Assembly: GCA_964017065.1 (NCBI GenBank)
Contig: OZ024789.1
Location: 7,320,191-7,384,190 of the forward strand
DNA from: Haliclona indistincta
Lineage: Eukaryota; Porifera; Demospongiae; Haplosclerida; Chalinidae
Direction of reading: 5' to 3'
Length of the DNA stretch: 64,000 bases
The translations under genes and the position numbers were made by a program. Each line of letters opens with the position of its first letter. Positions within the stretch are counted from its first letter, which is position 1. The notes below the pieces were generated by a model. That model saw nothing but the letters and a program-made list of their open reading frames with translations, was not told where the DNA came from and did no database searches. Below are positions 51,045-63,828 of this stretch, in pieces.

Positions 51045-51725
51045 ACTAGTGCCAAGTGCACCACCACATACTCATGCATGGTATATGGATCACATGTTGT
51101 GTGTGTGGGAGTACACACACAATACCACTAGAAAATCACTGGATATAATAGGATGTCACTTTTCTCAATTATTATTGTATTTACTTTTATACTGCATTGC
51201 AATTGTTAAGTTATCCTCATTCTAGTCAACATACTAGTGTTCTTATGATGCGCATGATATGAACCAACACTGGATCTGCACAATGTTCTTGATTTTGACA
51301 ATGTTCTTGATTTTGACTTTGTTGGTCAAAATCTGTTAAATTACTGAGTTATTTCCATTTACGAGAGATCTCCTCGCCTGGGTACGGGGCTAAACCACCA
51401 GGTACTGGGTACGAGGCTATACCACCAGGTACTCTTACGTTACATTTGGATGCGTGACATTATTCATATAACACAATGATATAAAGTTACCATGTACAGC
51501 TATACAAATGAGTGCTAATGAATACATACAATTACAAGAATTACCAAAAAAGGTATATCAGTGTGAAACAAGGAAGTGGCAGCTGCCAGCCAGCTATGCA
51601 ACTGCCATAACCTTGCTCACTAAGTAAGCAAAAGAAAAGATAAAATAAATATGGTCGGCATAAAAATATCTAATCTCACATAAACTGTTTAAGACAACAC
51701 AATTTTTGTTATGTTGTGCGTGGTT
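51045..51725. other. Intergenic region between convergent EDEM1 and surface-protein genes
   Basis: 3' flanks of two tail-to-tail genes. At 51374-51430 there are two tandem copies of about 34 bases ending in CTGGGTACGAGGCT, which is the terminus of the MITE family at 47994 and 49448. Nothing else was recognised. Confidence 0.6.
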
Positions 51726-52640
51726 TTAGTAGATGTATTTCCAGAGCCCAGCAATTGTAGCTATGGCGAGTAGCAGTGGGAGAGAGAGCATGTGAAGGGT
51801 TGATGCACCGCTAGGTGTGGTGGGCTGTGTGACGGTTGGAGTGAACATGCCGGTTAGCAGGTTGGAAGGAGTTTCACGATTCTGTTCCGAGCACCAGTAC
51901 TCATTGTCCTGATTGCCGGCTAAGAAGAAAAAATACAACTTGTTCAACATTTACTCTCACAGCACACATTCATTTACTCACGCAGTACATCGCTGAGCCT
52001 TATTCTATAGTAAAACTCTAAATCACCAGTAGTACACGAGTTATCACAGAGCACTGTAATGGTGACCACGTTACTGCTATCGGCAATTGCTGATCCACAC
52101 AAGTGGGCATTGTTCTGTAATTTTAGTGACAGTTATTTCATAGGCTGATAATCAGTACTCACCGAAGCACAAGATGGATCCATATTAGTACCACCCATTC
52201 TAACACTATAGGAATCAAACAGTAAATTGTATGTTAGGTGGGTGCACATGTAAAATTTCATACCAAATTCTTGCTCCAGAACTGAGCGTTGTCAGTTGAA
52301 CCTATAAAAGCATATTATAAAGCGTACATCGGTATCTTTGTCACGTAGCACTGACCGTGGCTTCCACGTATCGACTAGTGTCGTTTATCGTGAATGTAAA
52401 GCAAGGATCGGCTACCATGTCCTCTGGATTAGGAAGAATAGCTCGCCGGAACCCTAGAGGGAACTTGCTTGAATCAGACAGAGCATCACTTGTGTTGTCG
52501 TAAGTAGGTGCTTCCGTGTAGGAATTACATTGAGAGAAGACTCCTGTGTAAAAACCTCAGTTCAAATCTAGGCGCTTGTTCATTCACGCGCGCTCACCTG
52601 ACAGGAGCTGGAGAAAGAGCAAACAGTATAGCGGCTTCAT
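51726..52640 (-). CDS. Small secreted or GPI-anchored surface protein, family not recognised
   Basis: Six exons join in phase: 52640-52598, 52543-52356, 52301-52264, 52205-52163, 52114-51982, 51919-51726, giving about 212 residues. The N-terminus MKPLYCLLFLQLLSG is a signal peptide. The middle carries several cysteines (e.g. DPCFTF, DPSCAS, AHLCGS, VLCDNSCTTG) and ends near YWCSEQ. A Thr/Pro-rich stalk (FTPTVTQPTTPSGAST) leads to a C-terminal hydrophobic segment (LSLPLLLAIATIAGLW) with only KYIY after it. That suits either a GPI signal with the site near SGAS or a single membrane anchor. NDTS and similar sites allow N-glycosylation. I do not recognise the family. Confidence 0.75.
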
Positions 52641-52828
52641 CTTCTTTCTGCAGAACTCCTTCGTTTCGACCCTGACCGAGCTATTTAGTAGTGTCACCTT
52701 CTAGGCTATCTTTACCAAACAAGGATCACGCAAGGAATGCCGAGGAATGCAAAATGATAGCCACGCCCTAGTTGGTGGTCACATGCATGAGAGGGGCGGG
52801 GCTCGTTTCTTGCAAGATTGCGATCAAG
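52641..52828. promoter_or_regulatory. Divergent promoter between surface protein (-) and ADAM10 (+)
   Basis: 188 bases separate the start codons. It contains GCCACGCCC and GGGGCGGGGC, which are SP/KLF-type boxes on opposite strands. No TATA box was noticed. Confidence 0.6.
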
Positions 52829-55800
52829 ATGATGTCCATTTGGTGCATAGTGGTTGTCGCTACTGCATCACTCGCTACGGCAGGTCAGATCTGCTCAGCT
52901 CTTCAAACTATAATACTAACCAGTTTGCTCTCCCAGACAAACTCAACGAGTTTGTACACCACTACGAATCGCTCAGATTGTCACCAAAGATTGTTTCAAC
53001 AGATTCCAACAGAATCACAGCCACGATCGACTTTAGAGCACATAACAGGTACCCCATAGTACTCCTCTAACCAATGCATGTTACATTAACCCATTCACTT
53101 CCAGACAGTTTAGTCTACGAGTGAAGACTAACACTCGTCTCTTTACCGATGACTTCAAGCTAAGAGTACACTCAGCAGGAAAGGTCCGTCATGAAAAGGT
53201 CGACACAAGACACATTGTAGCTGGGTATCTGGAAGGTACACGATGAGACCTATGAGGAAGATGGTTATATTATGTTCTTCAGGTGAGAGGGAAGGGACAT
53301 TGGTTCATGGAAGGATATCGTCACATCACTTTGAAGGAGTCATACATACCTCTGAGTGAGTGTCACAACTTGCACGTGAGATGTTTACCGAATCTCTTCT
53401 TGCACAGTGAAATCTATCATGTTGAACCTATGACTAGGTATGCATGCTGTTGTTGCTTATTCTACCATTAATCCTTCCGATAGATATCGCCAGGCTACTC
53501 CACAGCATACTGTAGTGGTATACAAAGCCAGTGATGTACACTATGACCTTATTGATGCACATTGCAACAGCAGCTTGGAACATACACGACTGAGGAAGCT
53601 ACAAGTAAATATTTCAATCCTGTACAGCAACATGAATTTGTGAATACGACACTTTTGAACACAACTGAATGACAATGTGTTAGTAGTGTTAGATGCGAAT
53701 CAATAGCTACTTACTAGAGAGTATAAATGCACAAAACTTATCTCCTATTTTTACAAGGAACAAGCTGGAATTAGAGGGAGAGTTGGAAAACCCACCAACA
53801 GTCTTAAAAGACGACAACCAGGTACATGTATAGATGATCATGATTAAAGATACCTTCAACTGTATTCAGGTGCTCCAGATGGTGCAAATACATGCACAGT
53901 ACACGTGTTCGCTGACTACTTGTTTTATGAGAATGTTGGATTAAGTGACGTAGCAAGTGTGAGCTGTTTATGTCAGAACATGCATAGTTACCAATTTATT
54001 GTCTTTAATTACAGACCTTGGCAACTATGGCTGAACACATTGCATTTTCAGACCAAATCTACAGGTGTGTAGATCAATCTACTTTCTTCTTAAGCAATCT
54101 ACTTTGTTTACTTAAAATTAAAAGTCTTTTTTAACAAAATTGTTCAGGAATACAGATTTTCAAATGAATGGCGAGGATGTCACTGGGTATGGATTAGCAA
54201 TCCAAGGAGCTGATGTAAGTTTGGAATAATTTGTCCATTTTGACCTATGCACTATATCTTTACAAAGGTGATTCAAACAAATACGGCATATGACAATCCA
54301 CTATTCGGAGAATTCACAACAGATGGACTGCTTGATGCATTTGCTTCATATTATGTATGCAATAATGATGTTGTCTCAAACAGCTAATCAGTTTTTATTC
54401 AGACATTGGATGACGTCTGCCTTGGGCACTTGTTCACTTACAGAGACTTTCGTGGTAAGCAAATTAATTTTATCATGAGAAACCCATAATTATTGCTGGT
54501 CCGTGCAGGTGTCATAGGATTGGCTTTTGTAGGAGATCCATGTAAGACACTATGACCTAACTGTGTTGCTCTGTTTTCATTTTCGTATATAGCTGGAAGA
54601 CTTTCTGGTGGCATTTGCCAAAGGAGAACACAGACATTTGGAGGCGAGAAGAAGTGAGTTCAATGCAGTTTACAACAAATGGTATTTCACACGTGCTCAA
54701 ATGTAGTTTGAACACTGGATTCACTTCTCTATTAAATTATGGACGAAGAGTGAGTTCATTTGCTATACGTGTTGCACTCTGTGATGAACCACTATTCTCT
54801 GATAGTTGCCAAATGCAGTATCTTCGATTACTACTGCACATGAGATTGGTCATAATTTTGGTTCACCTGTGAGACTATAGTGTGTAATCCAACACAATGT
54901 TATATTTGATTCTATTATTAGCATGACTCAACAGCTGAGTGTACTCCAGGAGGCACACAGGGTAACTACATCATGTATCCATCAGCTACCAATGGCAACC
55001 TCCAGAACAACGACATGGTGAGCGTGTGGACCGGTAGCATAAGATTCACACACAACTGTTGTTTTTCTGTTCCAGTTTTCTAGTTGTAGCAAAGACATTA
55101 TGGGGCAAACAATTGCAGCTAAAGGTAGTTGCTTTCAAAAAAGTCAGTTTACACTATCAAATAGCAAATTACCACATAGTTGTTCACTTCTCTTTCACAG
55201 CTCCACTGCAGCAAGAGTGTGGTAATGGTATTGTCGAAGGAGATGAAGAATGTGATTGCGGTTCAAATGACACTGCCATATGTCATAATAAAGATCCGTG
55301 TTGTGTACCAGGAAACTGTACTCTCAAGGAGAGTGCAAAATGCAGGTTTGTAATATTAAACTGTAAACATGTGTGATTTAGTGATTTTATTCATTTCGTA
55401 TTCCAGTCCAGCTGCTAGCTCATGTTGTGGCAATGATTGTGAGGTTAGCAATGCCACTGTGCAGTGTAGAATGGGTGATGGAGATTGCTTGGAGGAAAGC
55501 TACTGCGAATATCCTTTCTGCACTGCACACACAGCTACGCACATGATGACAGCAAATATCATTCTATTTAACTTAACTTTCTCTTACTGGTGTGAATTAT
55601 GTCTGCCCTCAACCAGAGCGTAAAGACGGAATCCCTTGCAACAACGGCAGTAACGTGTGTGTCGATGGTGTGTGTTCAGGATCGATCTGTCTGCTCAATG
55701 ATCTCAATGCTGAACCGTGCTTCTGTTTTGCTGGACCGAATGAAGAGGACTCAGAAACAGTACGAAATAGGACAGTGGACAATTGTCTGTTTTAATGCTC

Positions 55801-57049
55801 TTTATGTACAGTTGTGTCACGTATGCTGTGTATTTGATGCCAGCGCTGGATGTGTGTCAACCTTCACAAGACCTGGTACGTATGTACACAATATAGTAAA
55901 TGATAAAATCTCTCTTACTCTATCAGGTGTGACAAATGCTACAATAAAGCCTGGCTTCCCATGTGCTAACTTCACTGGTTACTGTAATGATGAGATGTAA
56001 GTTACTCTTCACTCCATGAGTACAATGGCTATACAAAAACTACATTCAAACCCTCCATACAAACATGGATGGGGTGAAGTACTTTCATAAAAATACTGAA
56101 GTACAAGTACACTCCAAATTTTGCATGTGGACTTAAATATAAGTACTGAGGTTTGTATTAAAGTACACATACAAGTACGAGTTCCTGAACTGTTTGAGAA
56201 TTTATTCAATAGGTGCTGACAAAAACATGCTAATTGAGACAGAATTGTGTATGCGTATAGTTACTCATATTTTTAAGACATGAAAATTGTAGATAAATGT
56301 GGTGGTCAAGCTTATAAGTACTTCAGGCACATTAATACTTTGCCTAGTATTTAAGTACAAGTACTGAAAAATAAATTATTGTACATACAAGTAAAGTACT
56401 TGGGCCCCAAAACTGCCCACAAATAAAATAGTCTGTGTAAGATGACATCCAAACGGCAGTACAACCATAAATAGAACCTCTTCTTGAATAGATGCCTCCT
56501 TTAAATTGACACCCATGGTATTCACACTGATTTGAGAATCGATTACCATCATGCATAGGAAATTAGAGTCCCAGCTTTTATCTAATGATTTACGGTATAT
56601 CCTTCTTGTAGGGAATGTATAATTGCAGATACAAACAGACCTTTGGATGACTTACTGGTAACAGCAACTATATTCACTATGACATGGCTTACTCAAGTGA
56701 TTTATTTTCACTTTAGGATATTATTCCATCATTCAGTTCCATTGTTGAATGGTTACAATACAACTGGTACTGGGTACTAGGTGGAATAGGAGTTACTAGT
56801 AAGTAGGAGCATGCTTTAAAGCAGTACACACTGGTATCAATGTGATTCTCTCTTCTTCTAGTTGTCATAATAGTGCTGCTGCAATTGACGTATCGCAGAA
56901 AGAAGTTGAAGAATAGAACAAGACAGGGTCGTCGAGCTGAGCAGCAAGGACAAAGAGAGGAGCTGACAGAGTCAGCTAGATTGCTAAGAGAAAGAGATAG
57001 CAGACAACCAAGAGATAGCAGACAACCGAGAGATGACACATATCTATAA
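52829..57049 (+). CDS. ADAM10: ADAM10-type membrane metalloprotease (sheddase)
   Basis: Membrane-anchored zinc protease that cuts ectodomains such as Notch. Twenty-six exons join without a phase error into 714 residues (human ADAM10 is 748). A signal peptide (MMSIWCIVVVATASLATAG) is followed by the prodomain (FHHYESLRL-like, DEIYHVEP) and a basic processing site (SLKRRQP). The metalloprotease domain has the full zinc site HEIGHNFGSPHD and a Met-turn at YIMYPSA. The disintegrin part has ECGNGIVEGDEECDCG, and the Cys-rich part has VCSGSIC and LCHVCC, matching ADAM10 rather than ADAM17. One transmembrane helix (YWVLGGIGVTIVIIVLLQLTY) and an Arg/Gln-rich tail close the protein. Exons 20 and 21 (55407-55508 and 55588-55759) are joined by an AT-AC intron. 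Catalytic residues are all present. Confidence 0.95.
55509..55587 (+). other. U12-type AT-AC intron in ADAM10
   Basis: A 79-base intron beginning ATATCCTTT, the exact minor-spliceosome donor, and ending CTTAC. A TTTAACTTAACTTT branch region lies about 12 bases before the AC. No GT-AG alternative keeps the frame. AT-AC splicing joins ESYCD to GVNYVCPQPE, the expected Cys-rich sequence of ADAM10. Confidence 0.9.
56040..56415. mobile_element. Decayed hAT-like element in an ADAM10 intron
   Basis: AACCCTCCATACAAAC at one end and AAGTACTTGGGCCCCAAAAC at the other, with repeated AAGTACAAGTACT motifs. It resembles the ends of the hAT element at 60744-63204, but both ends are degraded. Confidence 0.4.
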
Positions 57050-57282
57050 ATTGAATTCTTTTATTAAAAATATTGATGTTGGTGTAAAATAAAGTGTGAG
57101 TACTTTCAAAATTAATTGATGAGATTGAGGTGCTTCAGGAACGTGTACAATGAGAAAGCAACTAGTTCTGACGATGAGAGTGATGGTAGCTATATCGTAG
57201 TAAGCAGCATGTTTTCAAGATGGTAAGTATCCACGAGGGGTGGGTGGGATGGCAGAAATAGGAGAAACGAGTTATCTACAGC

Positions 57283-57342
57283 TAGATTGCTAAGAGAACA
57301 AGATAGAAGACAATGGAGATATGACACATATCTATAAATAAA
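57283..57342 (+). pseudogene. Second copy of the ADAM10 tail exon
   Basis: GCTAGATTGCTAAGAGAACA through ATGACACATATCTATAA repeats the last coding bases of ADAM10 (ARLLRE...DTYL and stop) with changes and a shortened QRD repeat. It is preceded by CTACAG, a possible acceptor, and is followed by the same TGTAAAATAAA signal region. It is either a relic of a terminal-exon duplication or an alternative last exon. Confidence 0.6.
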
Positions 57343-57384
57343 CATTTTTTTGATGCTGCTGTAAAATAAACTCTAAAATTTGTA

Positions 57385-59210
57385 TCAGCTAGATGGAGCA
57401 CCATACACGGTCACTCCTTTTCCTGTTGTGTCAGCCAATGAATAATCTATTGGTCTTTTTTCATTTAATGCTTTCACTAGTTCGATGTGGACATCAAATG
57501 GTAAAAGAGTGTTCTGAACAGCCTCCACTTCCTCTACCATCACCGTCATCCAGCGATGGAGAATAGGAAACTTGTTCTCTGAGAAATCCGTATCAATTTC
57601 TGTAATAAAACAACAGAATACAGCTTACATAGCATTTCATAGCACAAGGCAATGTGGCAGGCATCTCCATAACTGATCAAATGGATGAATGCCATGCCAT
57701 GAATGATATACGCATTGGGGTTACAATCAAATACAAATAGATTGGGTTTGAATCTAGAAGAGACTATGGTGCAAACAATAATTCCCAAAGTGCTATCCGT
57801 TTCACACGAGATCATCCAATCATGATAATAACCTTGTAACAGTGTTAATTTAATTTTGGTACTAAATTATTTTGATATTATGGTATTTTGCATACCAGGT
57901 CTTACAGCAGCTGCTGGTTTTAACCGCTCAAAGAATGGCCATAAAAGTAAATCCACTGCTCCACACTTCTCTCCACTGAGATACTGTCCATTGTTCTCTA
58001 CTATCATAGCTTCCATATCAGCAAGTACACTAGAGAGAGATGATAATACGAGCGATGAGCTGTCACCACCTCGATACTTGAACCAGTTGGATAAGAACTA
58101 GGATAGAAAAGTATCTGTCATCTAATTCATAATGTACACTCTGTCACTTCTTACCTTACTATTGAATTCACCTAGTAGAATACTTTGACAGGCTTTCTTG
58201 AAGGGATCAGAAGGCCACAGTTTGATGTCACCAAATGCATCATCGAGATAATCTAAGAAAAGAAATACAGGCTAAACCTGGGATAAACTGTGAAATTACT
58301 TACCAAAGCAAACTTGTGACTCTCTAACAATTTTCTGGTTGTGGTCTACAACAGGCACAAGCCCATATCTGTTGATTTTAAAAAACCAAGACGGCTTCCT
58401 GTCAAGATGGATATATATCGATTCATGTGGAATGCGTTTAGCAGCAACAGCAAGACGTACTCTCTGTATGACAAACAAAACATTGCTATAGACTTAAGAA
58501 ATCCGTACGTACGCGTACCGTCGGCCATCACAAGTCTATCTTTAGAGACAAGGCCATCATGTGTGGAGTCGCAATTTTTAAACAAGTGCGTGGGAGTGCC
58601 CGCTCCTGCCTTCTTACCACGCTCACTCTCATTATGCGCTCCTGACATTTGCTACAATGCTGAATTTGTGCTATGATGCTATAATTATGATCAAAGATGC
58701 CGCCCATGTCAAAATTATTGCGCACTTAGGCATTTATTGCACTAAGATTGCCGCCAACACACACTTTCTCACAGAACCGACAATCTTTGACTCTAAATCA
58801 GTTAGAGCACGGTTGTTCATGCTTTAACTAATACTTAATCTTAGTTAACCTCCGGCTGACTAATCGGATTGCGGAATTGACCTAGTTTCCTGTACTATGG
58901 CCTAAGTATTAGTCACAAGAAAATTTCTGCATTTTTGTCTACATGGCTAATATTTTCGTGGGTCAAAATTTTGATTACGTGACCCAATAAAAAATAAATT
59001 TTTCTATGTGTACACCTGACTCAATCTGTAGATTACCTGAGCAAAGGGACAAAAAGGATTGACATAAACTCGCAACGACAGATTAGATGGACGAGCAGGT
59101 GGCTCATGGTACACTTCAGTAGCACTCTTCAATCCGGAACACAATCTAACACTACCATTAGTAGCATAACGGGGCAAGTAGCCAAAACGATAAAGTACTC
59201 CTTTCCACAT
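57385..59210 (-). CDS. Omega-class glutathione S-transferase
   Basis: Thiol transferase/dehydroascorbate reductase family. Five exons join in phase: 59210-59037, 58463-58304, 58252-58155, 58097-57896, 57599-57385, giving 282 residues (human GSTO1 is 241). The catalytic cysteine lies in YVNPFCPFAQRVRLA, the omega-class site. The thioredoxin-like domain continues with PSWFFKINRYGLVPVV and a QVCFGDYLDDAF segment where other GSTs have ES-x-x-I-x-x-YL. The helical C-terminal domain has GEKCGAVDLLLWPFFERL. About 45 residues precede the thioredoxin fold (MWKGVLYRFGYLPRYA), longer than usual and possibly an organelle signal. It is tail-to-tail with ADAM10, 335 bases apart. Confidence 0.9.
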
Positions 59211-59301
59211 AATTTAAAAGTGAGGCCTAAAGGAAAACAAATACATACATACTACTGACATAAATACAAGAAATGGAACCACAAGCTGCATGCTGTACTA
59301 A

Positions 59302-59480
59302 TAGTGCGTTTACACTAGCAAGTTTAGAGCCGGGCCAGACTAATTTAATTTTTTTCAAAATTTGATAATAATAGAGTAGCTAGTACTTGGGAAGTGCCAG
59401 TTGTTGTGCCACTATCAACCTTTACTAATAAAACTACACCAGTCTGGCACAGTTCTGAAGTTGATAGTGTAAACGCACTA
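59302..59480. mobile_element. MITE upstream of the GST
   Basis: Perfect inverted ends TAGTGCGTTTACACTA and TAGTGTAAACGCACTA. It is 179 bases long, has no gene and is flanked by TA. Confidence 0.75.
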
Positions 59481-60346
59481 TAAGTGTGACCACAATGCAA
59501 TATACACTCAATCATAAGTTTTATCTGTAGCACCGAAGAGACAATTTAGGTTGCAATGTAGACAACTATAGATGTCACAGGAAGTGGGCGTCAAATTCAT
59601 GTTCGCTAATAAGAGTGGTGATGGCGTGAAAACCTTGCACTACTAGATCTCCTAGGCTCTCTTAAGCAGCCAAACACGCACTAACTTTGTCTCATACATG
59701 ACCCAAGAAGCGAAGTTTTTTCTCCAGTGAGAGTGACTGTAGCACACGGCAGTTGTTAGATTGTCAAGTGAGTGTGGCTAACTGCCCATGCGAGCAATTG
59801 ACAACAAGCCAATGTGATGTGCAAGTCGATTTTGTTTATAATCAATGTCGTGTTGAAAACCCTTTAAACCACGAGACTGGATAGAGAATTTCAGAGTGAG
59901 TAAAAAGACGTTTCAATAACCTTTGCCTGCCAACAATTGATACCTATCATAAGAAAGAAAGAGATTCACCTAAGAATGTTGGCATCACATTATTATCATG
60001 TTAGCCACAACTGCCGAGTATCGCAGTGCGGTTAATCTTTTTGGTATAGCCAAGAAACACAGTGTCTGTCATTATTAAAGCCGCCATTGTAAAAATTGTT
60101 GCCAATTTCTATCTGGAGATGATTTAAGGATGTTGGCTGGTTTAAAGAGATACGGGATCCTGCAATGTGTAGGTTCTGTTGTAGATTAATTCACAGAATT
60201 AAACGTAGTTAACAGGCGAGAGTACATCCTACACTAGTTGGGTATTATTGCGCAAGCACAGTGCTCGTTACTTACGCGCGTAGCTTGAATTATGTTCAGC
60301 TGTTGCCGTTTGATGCATAGCAATGACTCTTTCCTTTTGGCATAGA
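59481..60346. other. Intergenic region without recognised gene
   Basis: No ORF with a recognisable product, no RNA gene and no clear repeat was seen here. It may include distal regulatory sequence of the GST. Confidence 0.5.
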
Positions 60347-60743
60347 TATTATATTGCCTACGGACTGGGATTGGACACTGGGCATTTCCGTGTACACACC
60401 ACGTTGCGCCGGAAGTCAATTTTGCCCTTGGATACAGCGTGGTTCAGCATGGTTACAGTATTACTTAATACAAAAACTGCCCGAATCAAAGGCGTTTTGC
60501 GACGAGATAACGCTTTGTCTGCATACAGATTGTAGCCTAAACCATATTCGAATCATCGAACAGTAACTCCAAGGTATTGAATTTATTCGGATATTTGTCA
60601 TGTTGAGTCCAGAGGTACACAAAAAAGGTCACTAGCAAGTACGAATTCTGCACTGCAGTATCGCCCTAAGCGCTGAAAAACATGCCTACACCACATTGAT
60701 CAACGTGAGTAACAATTATAAAACTACAGCGTACACTAAAAAC

Positions 60744-63204
60744 CAGGGTTGGGTCCAAGTACATTTGTACTTGTACTTAAGTACAATAAGTACAGGTGTC
60801 TATGGGTACTTGTACTGTCTTAAGTACACTATATCTATTATCTATAGTACTTGTACTTGTACTTAGTACGTGTTGCTGTACTTGGGAGTACTTATGAATA
60901 CTAATGTTCCTGCTGAAAAAACTTGTAAAATAATTATACATTTAGGCTGGGGTTTAGGCTTGTATGTTTCTTACATTCCTATGAAATATCACACCTTCTT
61001 GTGAAATATCACACACCATCATGTGACTATCACCTGGCATCCAGAACTTTCTCTGTGCATGTGACTACCAGCTGGCATCAAATGAAGACAGGAAGTACTA
61101 GTATCTGAGATTCTGAGTAGCATGGCAACACGCTCTAAAGCAGCACCCAAAGCTCCAGATGTTCTTAAGCATTTTGTTGCTCCTTCCCCTCTACCAGCAG
61201 GAGACTTTCAGGCTAACTGTAAATACTGTGGCAAGCCTTACACTGGTTCTGTGAAAAACACTTAGTAAGTATTACACTGGTAGCACATCTAAATTAAATA
61301 ATTTTCTGTGCTTTTAGAGACGAGTTCATGATGATGAGTTGAAAAAACAGAGAGTGACTCAACAAAAAATAACCGACTTTGCACAACAGCAAAAAAAGTA
61401 CGATGCAAAGCACCCAAAACAGCTACAAGCAACAGACGCGCTAGTTGATTTTGTTGCAGAGGATCTAATGCCTCTCCGTGTTGTAGAAAGTTCTAGATTC
61501 GAAAACTTTGTGAAGGTATTAGACCCGCAGTACTGTCTACCAACCAGAAAGCATTTGTCCACTACTTTACTCCAAAAAAAGTATATCAATCTTAAAGCTC
61601 AGACTATTGATCACTTGAAAGGTGTCAATACAGTGAATTTAACGATTGACCTTTGGACTAATATGCAAATGCGTTCGTATCTTGGTATCACGGCTCACTA
61701 CATTACAGCGGAATGGAAGTTGGAGCAGGTTATGCTAGCTTGTAATCGGGTCCGTGGTAGGCACACTGCTGAAAATATTTTAATGTGGTATGAAGAAATT
61801 ATATCAGAGTTTAATATTGCCGAGCAAGTTAAACACATAGTATAGTGGTGACTGATAGTGGTAACTGATAGTGGTGCTAACATTAAAAAGGCTTTTAACT
61901 TACCAGGGTATGAGAAAGAGATTGCCTGCCCTGCTGAATCTTCTGATGAAGAAAGCTCAGGAGAAACTGAAGACGACGACTCAGGCGATGAAGGTGAACA
62001 CGCAAGGTTTTTGTTGGAAACTAGCCTTCCATTTGAGCATCACGCATGCTTTGCTCACACACTACATCTCGTTGTAAAAGATGGGCTAAGCAAAGCAGGC
62101 CAAATCTCTACAGTGATCAAACGGTGTACTAAACTGGTTTCTTTTGTACGTAAATCTACTGTTGCAACAGACGTACTAGAGGGCGAAAAACGACTTCAAA
62201 TTGAAAATACCACTAGGTGGAATTCGCAATTAAAGATGATAAATCTGTTCTTAGCATTCCCGAGGAGAAGCTGTCACAATTAGAAGGTGCACCTTGCCTG
62301 AGTAACTACGACAGAAATGTTCTCAAAGATCTGATAGAAATACTTACTCCCTTTGAGGATGCCACAGATTTTGTTCAAACAGAAAATGTACCATCAGCAG
62401 GGTATGTGCTACCTTGTGTCAAAGGTCTACAGCATCACATAAAGAATTGCTCTACTAAGTACCATTCAGCTTTCGTAAGAGCTTTGGCAGCCTCCCTGAA
62501 TAAGCGAATGCCGTACTACGAGGATAGTGATACTTACGCGCTGGCTGCTGTGGTTGACCCAAGGTTTAAACTCAGATGGTGCACAGAGAGTGAAAAATCT
62601 AAATATAAAGATCTTCTCGTTGAAGAAGCAAGGAAGTATAGCACACCTTCTGAGGACTCGGAACAGCTGGAGTCAGAGCCAGCACCAAAGAAAACAAAAT
62701 CTTTATTTAATTTTATGGAACCAGATGCAGCAAACAAGGAAAACGCAAATGGTCCAAATGGAGATGTTGACAAATACTTGAGTACTCCCTGTGTAGACAT
62801 ATCAGCAAATCCTGCAATATACTGGTCTGAAAATGCTGCTAATTTACCAACTCTAGTACCTATTGCGAGGCAACTACTCAGCGTGCCTTCGTCATCCGCA
62901 CCAGTTGAGAGACTCTTCAGTATAGCAGGCAGAGTTTTCACACCCATTAGATGTAGGCTTAAAGATAAAAGATTTGAACAATTAATGTTTATTAGATTTA
63001 ACAATAGTATCATTAAAAACTAGATCTTTAAAAAATTGAAACCTGCATGTACTTACATTGGTACTTAAGTATAAAAATTTGGTATTTGTACTGTACTTAA
63101 GTACTTTTCCGTAATCTAAGTACGTACTTACACAAGTACTAGGGAAATTTTAGAGTACTTGCAATATACTTAAGTACACAAAAATGTACTTGGACCCAAC
63201 CCTG
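60744..63204 (+). mobile_element. hAT DNA transposon, 2461 bp, with 8-bp target duplication
   Basis: The ends are CAGGGTTGGGTCCAAGTACA and the inverted TGTACTTGGACCCAACCCTG. A perfect 8-base duplication CTAAAAAC lies at 60736-60743 and 63205-63212, the length expected for hAT. Subterminal regions are packed with AAGTACTT-type motifs. The transposase inside is broken. Confidence 0.95.
61122..63023 (+). pseudogene. hAT transposase, frameshifted
   Basis: The BED-type zinc finger (CKYCGKPYTGS) begins at 61122 but runs into a stop near 61265. The finger's second half resumes as RRVHDDELKKQR at about 61319. The body continues in 61339-61845, then 61858-62283, and a last frame 62217-63023. Family landmarks are present: LTIDLWTN, HHACFAHTLHLVV, NTTRWNSQL and the C-terminal dimerisation block SSSAPVERLFSIAG. 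At least two frameshifts (near 61845 and 62250) and the early stop make it inactive as it stands. The second half is well preserved, so the insertion is fairly recent. Confidence 0.85.
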
Positions 63205-63536
63205 CTAAAAACAGTTCGTATTTGCAGTAGAGGTACACAAAGTTCACGACTTTCTGCTCGCTAAATGTATTGCGGCATTTGGGTCAAGCGCAACGCGGAG
63301 TGCACGCACCAAAAATGTATTGTTACTATGCGCTCACGTGAGCTAGTGTCCAATCCCAGTCCGTAGGCAATATAATACCTTTGCTTTTGGCTAGCTGCTT
63401 TGCGTGCCCACCCACCCTTCCCTTTTCTCCATCTTGATAAGTTATCAAGGTGTGATAAGGATTAGGAAGTCTTTCTGCACAAATGAGAGCATACGTTGCG
63501 CTGATGTTCAGAAAGCTGTGCTTGGTTGTGACTCAG

Positions 63537-63680
63537 CCAGTCACCAACTAAGCTGATGGTTCCTCTTTCAATACTCAGACTCTCCCAGTCACCAAGTCAG
63601 CTGATGGTTCCTCTTTCAATCCTCAGACTCTCCCAGTCACCAAGTCAGCTGATGGTTCCTCTTTCAATGCTCAGACTCTC
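63537..63680. repeat. Minisatellite, three units of 48 bases
   Basis: Units starting CCAGTCACCAA at 63537, 63585 and 63633, each with GCTGATGGTTCCTCTTTCAA. They do not encode a recognised peptide. Confidence 0.9.
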
Positions 63681-63828
63681 AGACAATTGTCTCAGACAAT
63701 AGAGAAGTCTGCCTACTGTCCGCCACAAGATTGGAATAAATTGGACAAAGTATACATTATTAATAACATGTGTATGAAAGGTTGCAAAAAGTCAATGTCA
63801 GTATATCACAAAAGTCATCTGTCCATCA

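Larger units (their letters stand above)
60347..63384. mobile_element. Outer inverted-repeat element interrupted by the hAT transposon
   Basis: A 32-base inverted pair, starting TATTATATTGCCTACGGACT on the left (about 60347) and ending AGTCCGTAGGCAATATAATA on the right (about 63382), brackets the hAT insertion. With the hAT removed it would be under 600 bases, so it is a MITE-sized host element. Confidence 0.65.
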
